Counted from the stretch's first letter, positions 25,812 to 37,900 are shown. The stretch: DNA of 64,000 nt from Typha latifolia (GCA_019914945.1 CM034102.1:12203501-12267500), one strand, 5' to 3'. Made by a program: numbers and translations. Notes: generated by a model from the sequence alone, not told the origin.

Positions 25812-25884
25812 TCCATTGCCGGGATTTGAACCCGGGTCGTCTGGGTGAAAGCCAGATATCCTAACCGGACTAGACGACAATGGA
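25812..25884 (-). tRNA. trnE-TTC: tRNA-Glu (anticodon TTC)
   Basis: 73 nt on the minus strand with perfect acceptor pairing (5' TCCATTG with 3' CAATGGA). The A box (TAGTCCGGTTAGG), the anticodon arm CTGGCTTTCACCCAG with anticodon TTC, and the B box GGTTCAAATCC in the T arm are all intact. No encoded CCA, as expected for a nuclear gene. A T run follows downstream on the minus strand as a pol III terminator. It lies just upstream of the methyltransferase start, on the same strand. Confidence 0.95.
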
Positions 25885-26181
25885 TTGATATGTGAAATTA
25901 AAATAAAATTAAATAATACTAATTTCATAGTCATATTATTGTTACTTCACTTTACTAGGTCTTCACAAATATTGACCTCCAATCTTCTCATCACATCACC
26001 TCCATCAAAATACGCGCTTGGAAAATTCTCAATTTCAACTCATTTTTATTACATCTTGAGAAAAGGGTGCTTAAAAAAAAATTAAATCACCCAAAATCTC
26101 TCTCATAAGCTACAAAAGGATCAAGTGTTTCACCTCGCTTCTCGTCATCATCTCTAACTACATAATTATTGATTCTTATTC

Positions 26182-27590
26182 TCATGATCCTTTAACATCC
26201 TTCTTCCTCTCTCTGAGGAATTCCACAAGACCACTAAGTGCAACATCAGTCTCATCACTCTTCATCAGCGCCTCTGCTACTTGTGCAGGGGTCACCTCCA
26301 CCTCCCTGATCAACTCTTCGATTTCTGGGAACAAGAGGTGGTCATCAATGGCGTGGTAGTTGGAAGCCAACACTTTGAATGCATTGAAGCTGCAATAGCC
26401 CATATACACGTGCACGTCCATCCTTCCAGGTCTCAGCAGCGCCGGGTCGAGCCGCTCCTTGTAGTTCGTCGTGAACACGATGATCCGCTCCTCGCCGCAC
26501 GTCGACCATATCCCGTCCACAAAATTCAGCAGCCCAGAGAGAGTCACCTGTTTGGCGTTATGAACACATATCAATAGTGAAAAGCAAACTACAAAATAGA
26601 GAAAATAAGAGATAGTAATGATACGACACTAACCTTCTCATCTCTTGATGAAGAATTAGGCGTGTTTGATTCTTCGTCCACGTCCCGTTGCTGCAGTTCG
26701 ATCGTGCAATCGATGTCTTCGATGACGAGTATCGATCGGTTGTCCATTCCGATCAGCAATCTTCGGAGATGCGTGTTGCTATCAACTGCTGTGAGCTCCA
26801 GATCATAGATGTCAAACTTGAGGTAATTAGCCATAGCAGCAACTAAGCTAGACTTGCCAGTCCCTGGTGGTCCGTAGAGCAAGTAGCCCCTCTTCCATGC
26901 CTTTCCAATGCTCTTGTAGTAGTCCTTCCTCTTCACAAACCTCGCCAGGTCATCCATCACGTCTCGCTTGACGTCGGGCTCCATCGCCAGCGTGTCGAAA
27001 GTCGAAGGGTGGTGGAGGTCTATGGACTCCCATGAGTCCCATTGGTTCATGTGGAGCATGAGTGTCCTATTCTCCTCCTTGATGGACTTGGCTTTGGCTA
27101 AGATGAATGGCAAGTAAGAGTAGAGTGCTTTCTCCTTGTGCTTCTTGTCGAAGGTGAGCTCGAACGACCGGTCAACCTTCGCGCTCTCGCTGTTATCCGT
27201 GCAAAGCAATCGCCATTTGAACTCGGCGCCTTCGAAGACGTCGGTCATCTCCTGGCCCTCGTCCATGCTAATAAGTATGTTCTTCGTGTCGTCAACTCGG
27301 CTCACCCTTAGCCTCTGCACGCTGGTGTCGATCCTCGACGCAAGATACGTTTTCGCCGCGTCGAAGATCTGATTGCTGGCGTACCCTTCGGTCGCTTCTA
27401 TCACGATTGTGTGGAGCTGCGACGAGCGGGAGCGCAGCATGTTGATGCCTGACAAGATGTAGTCCTGGAGTTCATGGGGGATGAACTCGTTGATAACACT
27501 GCGGAATAGCATGGCAGAGGCTGCGAAAGATGCAACACTGGCAAACGTCCTCTTGTATGACTCCATGGCGTTGTCATGGGATCCTGCCAT
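26182..27590 (-). CDS. AAA-ATPase, HSR4/BCS1-like (AAA-ATPase-at-stress type)
   Basis: Two exons, 26634-27590 and 26182-26547, separated by an 86-bp intron, encode 440 residues. The start [20 protein letters not shown] and the hydrophobic stretch to residue ~36 are the plant BCS1-like N-terminal anchor. Residues ~60-200 form the plant AAA-associated domain. Walker A is GPPGTGKSS (240-248) and Walker B is ILVIEDIDC (287-295). The second exon holds [15 protein letters not shown], the sensor region [20 protein letters not shown] and the C-terminal lid. Relatives such as HSR4 and OM66 are stress- and pathogen-responsive membrane ATPases of mitochondria or ER. All catalytic motifs are intact. A TATA box is about 60 bp upstream. 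Confidence 0.93.
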
Positions 27591-27648
27591 GGGGACTTAT
27601 TTACCTTACGGATTTGGAGGAGGCGAGGAAAGCTTGGTGTGTTACGAT

Positions 27649-27656
27649 CTTATATA
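27649..27656 (-). promoter_or_regulatory. TATA box of AAA-ATPase gene
   Basis: Minus-strand TATATAAG about 60 bp upstream of the start codon at 27590. Confidence 0.45.
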
Positions 27657-30600
27657 CGAACAGTATGATTGTTAGAATCTTATGGTTCAACTTGCATAAA
27701 AGTAGGTCAAAAGTTGAGAGTAGGCTCAGTCCAATTCACACATGGATACAATACTTTGCCATATTCCTTCTTCTCCAAGTTTGCTTACTTTTAAAGCAGG
27801 ACGAGTCGTGGGCTGTCCCAAGGAAAGTTCTTAGAAGCAGAACTTTGGTGAATGATGAGTTGGTGATTCATGACATCATAGATGTTCCATCATGCTGAAA
27901 GTGGTAGGAATCTACATAATAAAAAGAGAGAAGTTTGCATTTAACACCCTACTTGTTAGAATATAAAATTATGGTTTTAAATATAAGTTTTAGAATAGAG
28001 GATGAGCTAACAGCCTAACACTTCTATTTATTTATTTAAAATTTACACCTTATATTTTACTATTTAGAAATTGCACCCTGCTTCTTACTACATATTTATA
28101 TAATACGCCCCCGGGTTATGTTAACATTAGTATTGTTTACTCAGATGGTGGGTGGATATATGTCTTAGTTAAAACCTTCTTTTGACTCAAATGTCTTTTT
28201 TTACTTCTTCTAAGGCACCACAGTACCCATCCACTGCCCTCTTTTTCTCCACCGTTGGTTAGAAAGCTACATGCCATTCAACATTTTTTTGATAATTTAT
28301 TTTAGGTGTTTGAGTTAAATTAATTGGGCAAAACTTAATGTGTCAATTCCTTGTCTTAGATTTCATTTTTTTCTCATTTTATTGATTAATTATTATTATA
28401 TCATCCATTCAGATCAGACTATTACAACCCTAATATAAAAAAAAAATGGAAGATAGGTTAAACAAGCCCTAATTAGCCCTAATTACTTGGCGAAAAGTAA
28501 CAACACAATAAGAAAAAATAATCACACAAAAATAAAGTAAAAACTCTGCTCAAGCTGCTATATCGATATAAAAGATCAACAGGTTATTTCCTCATAATCA
28601 CCATGGATTCTAGCTAGCCAAGAAGCAAAATTCAAACTAGAAAAGAAATATTAAAAAAGTGTTCTACCGGATTTGACGAGCCTAGACCACTATGGATCCA
28701 ACAACGACACCTAGGGTACGTTGATGGTAGTGGAGAGGAGGGGAGCAGTGGTGGCATAGAGTACGCAAAGGTAGAGTGGAGGGAAAAAGTGGCTACGATG
28801 GTGCCGTAGAGGACGGAGGCAAAGAGAAGGAGAGCATTGACTACAATAAAGAGGAAGGGAAAGAGAGGAGAAGAAGAGAAGGGAAGAAGGTGAGGAGGAA
28901 GAAAATGAGGGAGGAGAAGGAAATATCCTCTCTAAAGAAATATCTCTCCCTCTCTTATCAATTCAAAATCGAAGATTATCTCAACACTCATAAATTAATG
29001 CCACATAAATTAAGGAGTATAGTGGTGTTTATGAAAAACGCTGGTAATATAGTGGCGTCTATTTAAAATGCTAAGAGAAATCATAGAATATAGCATCGTC
29101 GGATTGAAGGATCCACAATTTTCAAATCTAATTTTTAAACTAATCCTAGTCGTTCAATTAATTTAAGGATCAGTCGATCAAGATCATAATCGGTTTCCCC
29201 AATTCCTCTTCTCCAATTCAGCAGCAACCTATATATATCTCAAATCAAGAATTTCCCAATCAATCGTCAATCGCATCTCATTGCCAGTCGTGTCGCAACC
29301 TATTCACCAGTCGTACAGCATCCAGCACCGATCATACCACATTGTCAATCTTAGAGTATCCTCGTCGATCATAGCCTATCTACCGATCGTACCGCATCCC
29401 TGCCATGGCCACCAGGTAAAACCTCTTCTAACACCAAAATCCTTCAATCCACTACTTCAATAAGTTGTCATATGATTTTCATGTTGGCATTTTTTTTTTG
29501 GTTATCCCTAAATATTTCGGGGCAGGAACAGTGAGCAAATTTCTTATGAACTCTCCCCAGGCTTTAATGTTCATTAGTGGCTTATGCTAATTCATCACAT
29601 TTGTGTTCTTCACGAATATTTTATCATGCACCTTGTAAGTCTTGTATCGAATAGTTGTACATCAGTTCTCTTGCTAACCATCTGGCTTAGTAAACTCGGT
29701 AGTGATGGGGTCGTAACAATTTGTAGACAAAAGTCAGCTATTTTGAGCATTAAATGATTGCACTGCATCCAGTGGACCAAAAAATGCTCAACTTCTAATT
29801 TTTGCTGATAGAACTCTTGAAAATGTTTATTTGAGATCAGAAAAATGTTTATTTTTCTGATCTCAAATATTTCCTTGACCATTGTCGAGGATTTCTTTTG
29901 ATGTTATAGAAACCTTATAGTATATCTGTTGTGATGTGTACTAATAGTAAAGACTGCATAACCACTGGTGTAGATCCTGCTAGAGTCCCAATGGAAAAAC
30001 ATTCTGATGACCCAACATTCATTTATGAAGCTTTATTTTCTAACTAATTATCGTATCCGTTTCACTTTGATCAGTGAAGCTCTCAAGCTCATAATAATAC
30101 CTCTTGATATGGACTAAATAATTATAATGACGAGCAATTATCTCATGATCCGTAATCTATAGCCAATGGAGTTACTTTATTTACCATTCTTTTTATGAAA
30201 CTCTTATCATTAAATTAAAAAATGATTAAATTAATATATTTATTACTTTCTAGAAAATGATGTCAACAAGAGTACTAAGCATGACAGAGGTCTAATCCGG
30301 ATGCTAAATATCTTATCTCTAAGAGAATAATGGGATCAGTTGATGAATGTACAATTTAATGAATATAATTAATTAAATAAAATAAGTGGATCAAAGTTTA
30401 CTTATTTTTTTAGTACAATCATAAGAAATAGTTATGATGCTCCATTAATATTTAAAGAATAGGGTTTAATGTTATTAGATAAAAAAGAGAGAATGTGAGA
30501 GATAGATAGTATCTCTTATATATAATGGTTTCATCTTCAAGTATCTATTTTCATATATTTATACATAATTAATGATTTCTTATAGTCAAAGTTGATATTG

Positions 30601-31238
30601 ATGAAATAAAAAAGAATGGCTAATGAAGGCTCTTGGAAAGAAGTTGGAGGATTTTAAAAATAAACAAGTTAGCTTATGATATGTAGTTTTAAGAGCCAAT
30701 TGAGCAGCCCATCTTAGTTGAACATTTCATTATGCAGTTGTAAAGCGATACAAGGAGGAAGAAAGAGGCTATTGCAGAAGTCTTTCATTTTTTTTCTAGT
30801 GAGAAGCTTGCAGAAGATATTATTGTAAAAGAGTGAGTTTCCAACTTCTTAATGTTTCTTTTTTTTCTTTTCTCTTACTTAGAACAGGCTATTATATGAG
30901 TAATTCTGATCCAAATAAAGCTTAATAGTTTTAGTATAAGAAAGGGAAAAAAATGCAACCATTCAAAATAAATAATAAAATTATAGTTTTGAAATAATAG
31001 ATGAACAAGAAATTTTCACATTGTCCTTTATAGGTTATAGTATTTCTGCCATCTTCACCGCATATTTGAATAAGAGAATACTAAGATCTTGGTTCTCCCT
31101 TATTTACCTTCATATTGATAGTATCAATAACTGGCAAACTGATCTCTTCTCATTGGCATAGCTGGTCAAGTCCTTGGGCAATTCCTCGTATTAAAAATTT
31201 CCACTACGAGAAAGTTACAATGCCAGCTTATAAATGAA
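27657..31238. other. Intergenic, repeat-rich; no gene recognised
   Basis: AT-rich DNA between the ATPase and the NLR. The purine-rich stretch 28680-28930 (gga/gag/gaag-rich) resembles the interior of a repeat element. At 30718-30776 there is a segment similar to the NLR 5' leader at 31340-31406 (see findings). Open stretches here are low-complexity. Confidence 0.45.
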
Positions 31239-31240
31239 TA

Positions 31241-31248
31241 TATATAAA
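31241..31248 (+). promoter_or_regulatory. Putative TATA box of NLR gene
   Basis: TATATAAA about 200 bp upstream of the start codon at 31443. The leader between them ends in an (AG)n tract at about 31417-31432, just before the ATG. Confidence 0.4.
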
Positions 31249-31442
31249 GGCCATGTTATCTGCTAGTGGCTTTCCACGAACAATTTTGGACAGCTAAGAT
31301 GCTGAGAAATATGCTGCTAGATGTCAACGGCATATCAAGTTAGTTGAACAAGTCATTTCTATTGAAGATTAGTAAAACAATACAGGAGGAAGAGAGAGAG
31401 GCCATTGCACCCGCCAAGAGAGAGAGAGAGAGAAGAGTGATC

Positions 31443-34400
31443 ATGGCTGAAGTTGCTCTTGCCTCTGCCATTTTGAAGCCTGTGATCGAGAAATTGAGCT
31501 CTGAAATCTGGAAGCAGCTCGGATTACTGTGGGGTCTTGATGGAGATCTTAACAAGCTGAAGGGGACACTTGAAAACATCAACAACGTGCTCCACGCTGC
31601 TGAGAAGAAGTCCATAACCGATCCAAGCGTGGGGAAATGGCTGCAAGAACTGAAGGATCTCGCTTACGATGCGGATGATGTGCTGGATGACTTCCAAGTT
31701 GAGTCACTGCGGCGCAGCGGCCATCATCATCCCATCGCAGGAAAGGTACGCGACTTCTTCTCGGCGGACAACCAACTTGCATTCCGTTATAAAATCGGCA
31801 AACAGATTAAGAAAATTAATGAGAGGATAAAGGAGATAGATGAAAACAAGAATAGATTTCAATTTCCAGTGATCAATGAGGTTTCTGTGAACACTGGATC
31901 ACTCTCCTACTCGGAGAGGGAGACTTTCTTGGCCAATGATAATCAGGTCGATGAGTTATATGGAAGAGGTGAGGACAAGGAGAAGATTATAAGCTTTTTG
32001 GTCGAGACCGGCAATGATAAGATGTTATCCATCCTTCCAATAGTTGGATTAGGAGAAGTCGGAAAAACATCACTTGTTCAAATGGTCTTAAAGGATGAGA
32101 GGATTAAGGAGGCCTTTCGACCTCCAAGTAGCCCACCTCCAATCTGAGTTTGTATCTCCGAAGAATTTTTCGTAAAGGAAATTGCAGGAAAAATCATCGA
32201 ATGTGTCGTAGGAGAAAAATGCCATCTTTCTGCCATCGAGCCCATGCGAAGTAGACTCTCCAATCTAATTGGCGGAAGGAAAATTTTGCTTGTGTTGGAT
32301 GATGTTTGGAATGAGGATGTTTTCAAGTGGGAAGACCTTAAATCCTTGATCGGTTATGCTGGATTGGGAAGTAAAGTAATAGTGACTACACGCAGCGACG
32401 AAGTTGCAAGGATAATGCATACCACTAATTCACATCGATTGGATGTTTTAGAGTTTGAATATTGTTGGAAGTTGTTCAGCCACAGGGCATTCCAAATTGG
32501 GACAGAAATGGAGAATCCAAGGTTGGCAGACATAGGAAAAGAGATTGTCAACAAGTGTGGAGGGGTACCATTGGCAGCAAAGGCTCTGGGAAGTTTGATG
32601 AGCTCAAGACGACGAGAAGATGAGTGGGTTGGTGTTAGAGACAGTGAAATTTGGGAATTATCTCGGAATGCTCAGTATAATCAAGTTAAAATTCTGCCGG
32701 CTCTTAGATTGAGTTATGAGCACCTCCCATCTCATTTGAAGCAATGTTTCATATATTGCTCATTGTTCCCAAAGGATTACGTGTTTGATGTGGAGGCACT
32801 AATTCAGTTATGGATCAGCGAAGACTTTATTTCTTCATCAAGTAGAGGAGTGCATCCAGAGGTCACTGGCAGGAGCTATTTTAATTCTCTGCTCCAACAT
32901 TCATTCTTTCAGGAGGAAGATAAAGACGAGCTTGGCGATGTAAGATGGTGCAAAATGCATGATTTAATCCATGACCTTGCTTGCTATATTGCGGGGCCTG
33001 AATTCACTGCTCGAGGGAGAACAGTGGAGGAGATAGACAAATGTCGCTATCTCTCAGTAGATCTCAGTGTTCCTTCTGAAACAATGATTAAAATGGATGC
33101 CATTGCTAAAGCAAAGAAATTACGCTCCTTCGTCTCAGTGCATGAGACAATAGAATGCAACATAAACTTAGATATACTATCAGGGCTTTTGTACTTGCGT
33201 GTGCTACATCTAGCTCATCAAGAGGGGATAAAAGAGTTACCTAGCTCAATTGCAAGACTAAAACATTTGAGGCACCTTGACTTGTCAAGCAGCAGAATAA
33301 AAACACTGCCTGAATCTATAACTAGACTTCACAGTTTGCAGATATTGAAACTCGCCTGCTGCTGGAATCTCCAAAAGCTACCTCGAGACATCAAGAAGAT
33401 GATCAACCTCAAAATTTTAGATATCTCAAGTTGTAGTGCGCTCGACCGGACGCCGCCCGAGATGGGCGGACTAGTGAAACTTGAGACGCTTCCATTATTC
33501 GTGGCTGGCAGTGAGCCTGGATGCAGCATTATTGAGTTGCAGCAACTAAATCTGTTGAGAGGTGAACTAGAAATCCGATGCCTACATAAAGTGAAAGATG
33601 CAAAGGAAGCAAATTTAGCAAATTTGAGTGAGAAGACGAGGCTGCAGTCATTAACACTACAATGGGACTGGGACAATCAAAGAGGAAAGACAGAAGATGT
33701 GAAGAACGATATTCTCGAAAGCCTGCAACCTCCTCCTTTTCTAGAGGTATTGAAGATCTATAACTATGATGGTAATAGGTTCCCGAGTTGGATGACAAGA
33801 ATTCAGAGTCTAGTAGAAGTGACACTGAAGGGTCTGAGGTGTGAATGGCTTCCACCACTAGGCAACCTACCGCATCTCAAATCTCTTTCTGTAAGTGAAA
33901 TGTCTATGGTGACAAAAATTGGACGTGGTTTTTACGGGGACGGAGGCTCATTTCCTTCTCTGGTGTACCTTGAGTTATGGGGCATGCCTCTATTGGAAAA
34001 TTGGTGCACGGTGGATGCAGAAAGACCATCAGAGATGGTGATGTTCCCTCGCCTTAGTAGATTATACATCTACTTATGCCCCTTGTTGAAGGTTCAGCCA
34101 TGTCTTCCGCCGGCGATAGAGTCGTTGCAAATTTTGAAAAGCAATGTTCAGGTGTTGTCGGCGACGAGCCTGCAAGATTCGTCAAAGCTGAAAACCTTAG
34201 AGATAACAGAATGCCAGCTAGCATCGTCGGAATCCAATGGTTGGGATGGACTACCTTTCCTTACCGCTCTTGAAGTGTTGACAATTACTGACATTCCAGA
34301 GCTAGCCAGCCTCCCGTCGAGCATCATCGAGCATTGCTTCCCCTCCCTCCATAGAATGGAACTTTGGAGCCTTCCGAGCTTCATATCACTGGGAATGGAT

Positions 34401-34697
34401 CTGGAAAGTGAGGAAGAGACGCCTCCCCTCTGCTTCCTTACACTCCAGTGTCTGTGGATAGGAAGATGCAATAGATTGACGACGCTGCCCAAATGGTTGG
34501 GATGCCTCACCTCCCTCCGCTATTTGAACATTCAAAATTGCAACAATCTCGTGGCATTGCCTGAAGGTCTGCAACGCGCTCCTTCACTCACGAAATTGAT
34601 AATCGAGAATTGTCCTCTTCTAGTGAGTCGATGCGAGAGGGAGCAAGGCGAGGACTGGCACAAGATTGCTCATGTTCCTACTTTAAGGATAATCTAG
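31443..34697 (+). pseudogene. CC-NB-LRR (RGA-type) disease-resistance gene with in-frame stop
   Basis: Intronless frame starting MAEVALASAILKPVIEKL (Rx-type coiled coil) with an EDVID-like DADDVLDDF, P-loop GLGEVGKTS, RNBS-A FFVKEIAGKIIE, kinase-2 LLVLDDVW, RNBS-B GSKVIVTTR, GLPL CGGVPLAAKALGS, RNBS-D CFIYCSLFPKD, the MHD motif KMHDLIHDLA and a long LRR region from about residue 550 to the TAG at 34695. The product would be about 1,084 residues, normal for RGA-type NLRs. One TGA at 32145-32147 interrupts the frame between P-loop and kinase-2. It lies in a 15-bp imperfect tandem duplication (32118-32147), and the frame is the same on both sides. Either a recent pseudogene, a truncated 234-residue CC/P-loop product, or a sequencing error. 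No other break was found. Confidence 0.9.
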
Positions 34698-34859
34698 CAT
34701 CCAAGTCGATTCTTCAATTAATAGAAGTGATCTCTTCACTTGTTCTACACAGATTCTTTCATCTATTCTTACATGTGTCCATGTAACAATTCGAAAAGAT
34801 AAATATTTAGATAACCAGAAATTTCATTTTATCTTTTATATTTTAGAACTTTGATTAAA

Positions 34860-36000
34860 TCAAATTAAATTTTATGTAAATTGTAATTGTAAATTATTAT
34901 TTATTTTTATGTAAATTGTAATTGTAAAATATATAAATTCTATAATGTATAGAAAAAAACAACGAAAGTTATTAAAAATTAATAAAATTTGTTATTATAT
35001 TTGCAAAAATTGTTAATTTTTTTTTTTTACTATCTTTCTTTTTTCTGTTATTGTTTCTTTTTCTTCTATCCCTTAATCATTCTTTTTTTTCTATACAAAT
35101 TTATATAATCATTCTTTTATTAATATAATAAGAGATTAATTGGAAATAATTGTAAGATAATTATAATTAGTTAATTAACCAAAAGCATGACTCATTATAA
35201 CAGTGAAGTATGTAAATTCTGCAATATATAGAAAAGACAATAAAAATTATTAAAAATTAATAAAGTTGTTATTATACTTACAAAAGTTAATAATTTGCTT
35301 TTTCTTCTTCTTTTTTCTTTTTCTTCTTCTATGCCTTAATTATTCTTTTTTTCTACACAAGTCTCTCTAATCATTCTTTAGTTAATAAAATAAGAGATTA
35401 ATTAGAGATAGTGGTAAAAATTTATATTTCATTATCTTTTAACAAGTTTTATTTTTTTTTTCTATACATATTTTGTTGATTTTTAACAACAAGAAGCAAC
35501 AACAAAAAATACTAAGAAGAGAAAAAAAATATTAATAAATTTTAAATATATAATAACACCTTTCGTTATTTTTTCTATACACTACAGAATTTATATATTT
35601 TACCATTATAGAGTCATAGTTTTTGTTATTTAACTCATAGAAAGATAAAATATAATTATGATTAGTTAAATAGTCAAAAATATGACCCTACATGATTATT
35701 ATTTATTTTTATATAAATTATAATTATAAAAAATGTAAATTCTACAATGTATAGTAAGAACAACGGAAGTTGTTAAAAATTAATAAAAGTTATTATTATT
35801 GCGAAAGCTATTAATATATTTTATTCTTCTATTCTACTTCTTTTCTATCATTGCTTCTTCTTTTTTTATTCCTTAATCATTCATTCTTTTTTTTATATAC
35901 AAGTTTCTATAATCGCTCTTTAATTAATAAATTAAGAGATTATTTTGTTATAATGGTAAAATAAATTAAGATTAGTTAAATAATAAAAAACATGACTCTA
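34860..36000. repeat. Cluster of direct and inverted repeats
   Basis: A unit containing 'aattaataaa', a (T/C)-rich 'tttttcttcttct' stretch and 'aagagattaatt' occurs in direct orientation near 34.93-35.15, 35.21-35.42 and 35.73-35.95 kb. An inverted copy of its left part lies at about 35.48-35.61 kb: 'acctttcgttattttttcta' is the reverse of the 'tagaaaaaacaacgaaag' segment at about 34.95 kb. Consistent with a foldback or a nested MITE cluster. Confidence 0.55.
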
Positions 36001-36049
36001 CATAATTATTATTTGTTTTTATGTAAATTGCAACATAGAATTTCGTAAC

Positions 36050-37065
36050 TAAACTAAGAATTATTTATTCCTACACAAATAGATTCATAATCTAAAAAAG
36101 AAAACTTTGAATATGAAAGTTGTAGATCATGATGTCACTAATTTTATCTAATTAGTTTCATAATTTTTGGAAGCCAGATAATCTTTTAAATATTTTTTTG
36201 GAACTATGCAGAATTGAAATTCTATTTTTAAGTACGAAATTTTGCGTTTAAGTACGAAATTCTGACGGTAATCTATAATTTCATATTTAAACTAGAAATT
36301 ATTCGTTTCACCATAGATAGATTTATAACATAAAGAAACTCTAAATACAAAAATTGTAAATCATAATGTCAATGGTTTTATCCAATTAGTTTCATAATTT
36401 TTAGATATCAAATAATTATCTTTTGAATATTTTTTTGAAATTGTGCATAATTAAAATTCTATGTTTAAGTACAAAATTTTGCATTTAAATATGAAATTCT
36501 TATTGTAATTTATAATTTCATATTTAAACTATGAATTATTTGTTTCGCCATAGATAGATTCATAATTTGAAAAAATTGAATACAAGAATTATAGATCATA
36601 ATGTCACCAATTTTATCGAATTAATTTTATAATATTTAAACGTCAAATAATTATCTTTTAAATATTTTTCTAAAGCTGTGCTAAATTGAAAGTTTGTAGT
36701 TTAATACAAAAAGAAGATAATAATTTTATCCAATTAGTTTCATAATTTTTAGATATCAGATAATTATCTTTTGAATATTTTTTTGAAATTTTGTAGAATT
36801 AAAATTCTATGTTTAAGTACGAAATTTTGCATTTAAGTATGAAATTCCTATTGTAATTTATAATTTCATATTTAAACTCTGAATTATTTATTTCGCCATA
36901 GATAGATTCATAATTTGAAAAAACTTTGAATACAAGAATTATAGATCATGATGTCACCAATTTTATCTAATTAATTTCATAATATTTAAATATCAAATGA
37001 TTATCTTTTAAATATTTTTCTAAACTTGTGCTAAATTGAAAGTTTGTAGTTTAAGTACAAAAAAA
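36050..37065. repeat. ~240-bp tandem repeat array, about four diverged units
   Basis: The segment 'catagatagattcataat...' recurs at about 36069, 36313, 36551 and 36896. Each unit is followed by 'gatcatgatgtcac', 'ttttatctaattagtttcat', 'aaatatttttttggaa' and 'tttaagtacgaaattttgc'. The spacings are about 244, 238 and 345 bp, the last including a partial unit. Units differ at many positions, so the array is old. Confidence 0.65.
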
Positions 37066-37722
37066 AAGCTGATGATGAATACGGGGCCATTTCTCTCGCT
37101 TATAATGTCTTATCAATATTTAATGATGCACTATATGATTAAAAGGGCAAAGTTGGGAAAAAAAGGAGAAAAGCCTCGAGTGCACGAAAAACTGAAAAAT
37201 ATCCTAGCTCGCCAAATCAAAAGTGGATTTTTGATACAAAAAATGATTAATATATATATATATATTAGAGAAAATATTAGTATTTGGATTTGTGGATAAT
37301 TAATGTATAAATTGTATTTAGAAGAATTGAGAATTTCGATGATAGAGGAATAATATATGAGATTCAGAATTAATCAGTATAATTGAATACTTATAAAAAT
37401 GAGATATGAAACCCAATTTGTTTTCAAAAAGATAAATCTAGGAAAAAGATTTTTAGAATGTAACATTGTGATGCACTACCAAGTGGCTCTAGTAGGATTA
37501 GGAAAAAAAATTCTAGATTTTTGTCGTGGTGACTTTAGTCTTACTCAACTGCTAAAAAAAAAAAGTTGATAGCGCACTATAGAGTACCTATTGTGATCCT
37601 AGACGGATCGGCTATCTAAAAAAGTCTCATGCGCCATCCTAATGAAGACAAGTAGTGCGACGTGGCCACGGGTTAGAGCACCCTTTAAAGAAACAATATG
37701 ACATTTTATCACTTTTTACAAA

Positions 37723-37900
37723 TTTCTACAATAGTACACTTTTAGCAAAGATCAATTTCTTTTCTATTGATTTATTCAACTTGAGATATTATTAATGATT
37801 TTATAGTTCGATTTCTATAATAGTTAACTTTTAACAAAGATCAATTCTTGTTATATTGATTTATTCAATATGAGATATTATAAATAATTTATGATTTAGT
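37723..37900. repeat. 89-bp tandem duplication
   Basis: 'tttctacaatagtacacttt' at 37723 is repeated as 'tttctataatagttaacttt' at 37812. Similarity continues through 'aaagatcaatt' and 'ttgatttattcaa' to 'gagatatta', giving two adjacent copies with a period of 89 bp. Confidence 0.6.

Noticed and set aside
28776..29066. 96-codon plus-strand frame rich in Glu, Lys and Arg
   Set aside because: Low-complexity purine-rich DNA with no domain or splice context; resembles repeat-element interior.
36050..37065. Regularly spaced repeats reminiscent of a CRISPR array
   Set aside because: The period is about 240 bp, the units are long and diverged, and the window is plant nuclear DNA; there are no short identical repeats with unique spacers.
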